20,445 nucleotides of DNA from JBAPRR01 sp049281195 (GTDB lineage Bacteria > Actinomycetota > Acidimicrobiia > Acidimicrobiales > CAVXTF01). The notes under the pieces are model-generated. The model worked only from the letters and a program-made list of their open reading frames with translations, ran no database searches and was not told the origin of the DNA. Positions within the stretch are counted from its first letter, which is position 1; each line of letters opens with the position of its first letter. Shown in pieces: positions 20,127-20,445 of this stretch. The stretch is taken from positions 1 through 20,445 of the forward strand of contig JBAPRR010000107.1 of the NCBI GenBank assembly GCA_049281195.1, in the 5' to 3' direction. Both the position numbers and the translations under genes were made by a program.

Positions 20127-20445
20127 ATGGATGCCCTGGTCGTTGGGCATATCCCGCCCGGAGACCTATTTAGTTCGGGGGAGGCCTTGGACCTGTCCGA
20201 AGCCGACATCCGGCTGTCGATCGGCGCTGTGCAGGAGCCCGACCTTCGTCGCGGGCTCGACGAGCTGGGCATGGTGGGGCCGGTGAGGGCCCGGCGCCGG
20301 GGCGTCGAGATCGAGCTCATCATCCCGTCCGAGCACTGGCTGGCCACCGATCAACTCGTTGAAAGGGTCAGGCAAGCTGTGGTCCCGGCGGACCCCCGGA
20401 TCGAGGTCCGGGTTATGAACCCCGAGGAGCGGACCGCCCTGCTCC
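20127..20445 (+). CDS. mrp: Mrp/NBP35-type iron-sulfur carrier ATPase, N-terminal part
   Basis: The first 106 codons are in the window and the frame stays open to the end. The visible part matches the N-terminal MIP18/DUF59-type domain that precedes the P-loop ATPase in Mrp (ApbC) proteins: LSIGAVQEPDLRRGLDELGM, a strand VEIELIIPSEHW, VERVRQAVV, and IEVRVMNPEERTALL, which lines up with the family's VELDVMSDEQRRELR. The P-loop itself lies beyond the window, so a stand-alone DUF59 protein cannot be excluded. The family's usual IPGCP-like turn reads IPSEHW, so the domain cysteine is missing. ATG at 20127 has GGCGGGG close upstream. Confidence 0.75.
   Translation, partial: MDALVVGHIPPGDLFSSGEALDLSEADIRLSIGAVQEPDLRRGLDELGMVGPVRARRRGVEIELIIPSEHWLATDQLVERVRQAVVPADPRIEVRVMNPEERTALL

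Noticed and set aside
1..20445. CRISPR arrays, insertion sequences, integrases, toxin-antitoxin or phage genes
   Set aside because: Searched for by eye. No regular repeat-spacer units, transposase or integrase motifs, or terminal inverted repeats with target duplications were seen.

Overview
The window is high-GC, densely packed bacterial DNA with frequent GTG/TTG starts and 4-base stop/start overlaps. Its gene families point to the Actinobacteriota: a SufR-like regulator divergent from an Mrp-type ATPase, a secreted Ig-like/L,D-transpeptidase, TetR control near acyl-CoA enzymes, and apparently leaderless starts. A lineage outside the classic mycobacteria and streptomycetes, such as an Acidimicrobiia-like one, is my inference from the Ccm genes. 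No rRNA, tRNA, CRISPR array, insertion sequence or phage gene was recognised.

Layout. 1-1.9 kb: cysS (cysteinyl-tRNA synthetase), then a 69-residue cold-shock protein with a structured leader. 1.84-2.48 kb: a non-coding stretch, AT-rich in its first half, with two palindromes. 2.5-5.7 kb: an acyl-CoA dehydrogenase, then an L,D-transpeptidase paired with a low-molecular-weight phosphatase. 5.7-7.5 kb (minus): a TetR regulator downstream of a GT4-like glycosyltransferase. 7.55-9.43 kb (plus): an enoyl-CoA hydratase/isomerase, a possible 20-residue ORF coupled at both ends, and gmd (GDP-mannose 4,6-dehydratase).

9.47-17.43 kb is the main feature: a complete System I cytochrome c maturation cluster in the order ccdA, ccmA, B, C, D, E, F, G, H, I. 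CcmABCDE load heme on to CcmE through a His in an HxxxY motif. CcmF and CcmH (with CcmI) attach it to apocytochrome. CcdA and CcmG (WCPPC) keep the CXXCH cysteines reduced. Well-studied actinobacteria use System II (ResB/CcsA), so a full System I set is notable here.

17.4-18.1 kb holds a scar: an SDR gene on the minus strand and an unidentified gene on the plus strand, both missing their 5' parts and meeting head to head near 17,965, as a deletion across a divergent pair would produce. 18.1-20.4 kb is an iron-sulfur module: a cysteine desulfurase behind a SufR-like regulator (minus), divergent from an Mrp/NBP35-type gene that runs off the end. The two divergent genes appear to share one overlapping -10 region.

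I saw no clearly new defence or mobile system. The best leads are the System I cluster, the matching TetR-type operators upstream of the acyl-CoA dehydrogenase and the TetR gene, the coupled 20-residue ORF, and the shared sufR/mrp promoter.
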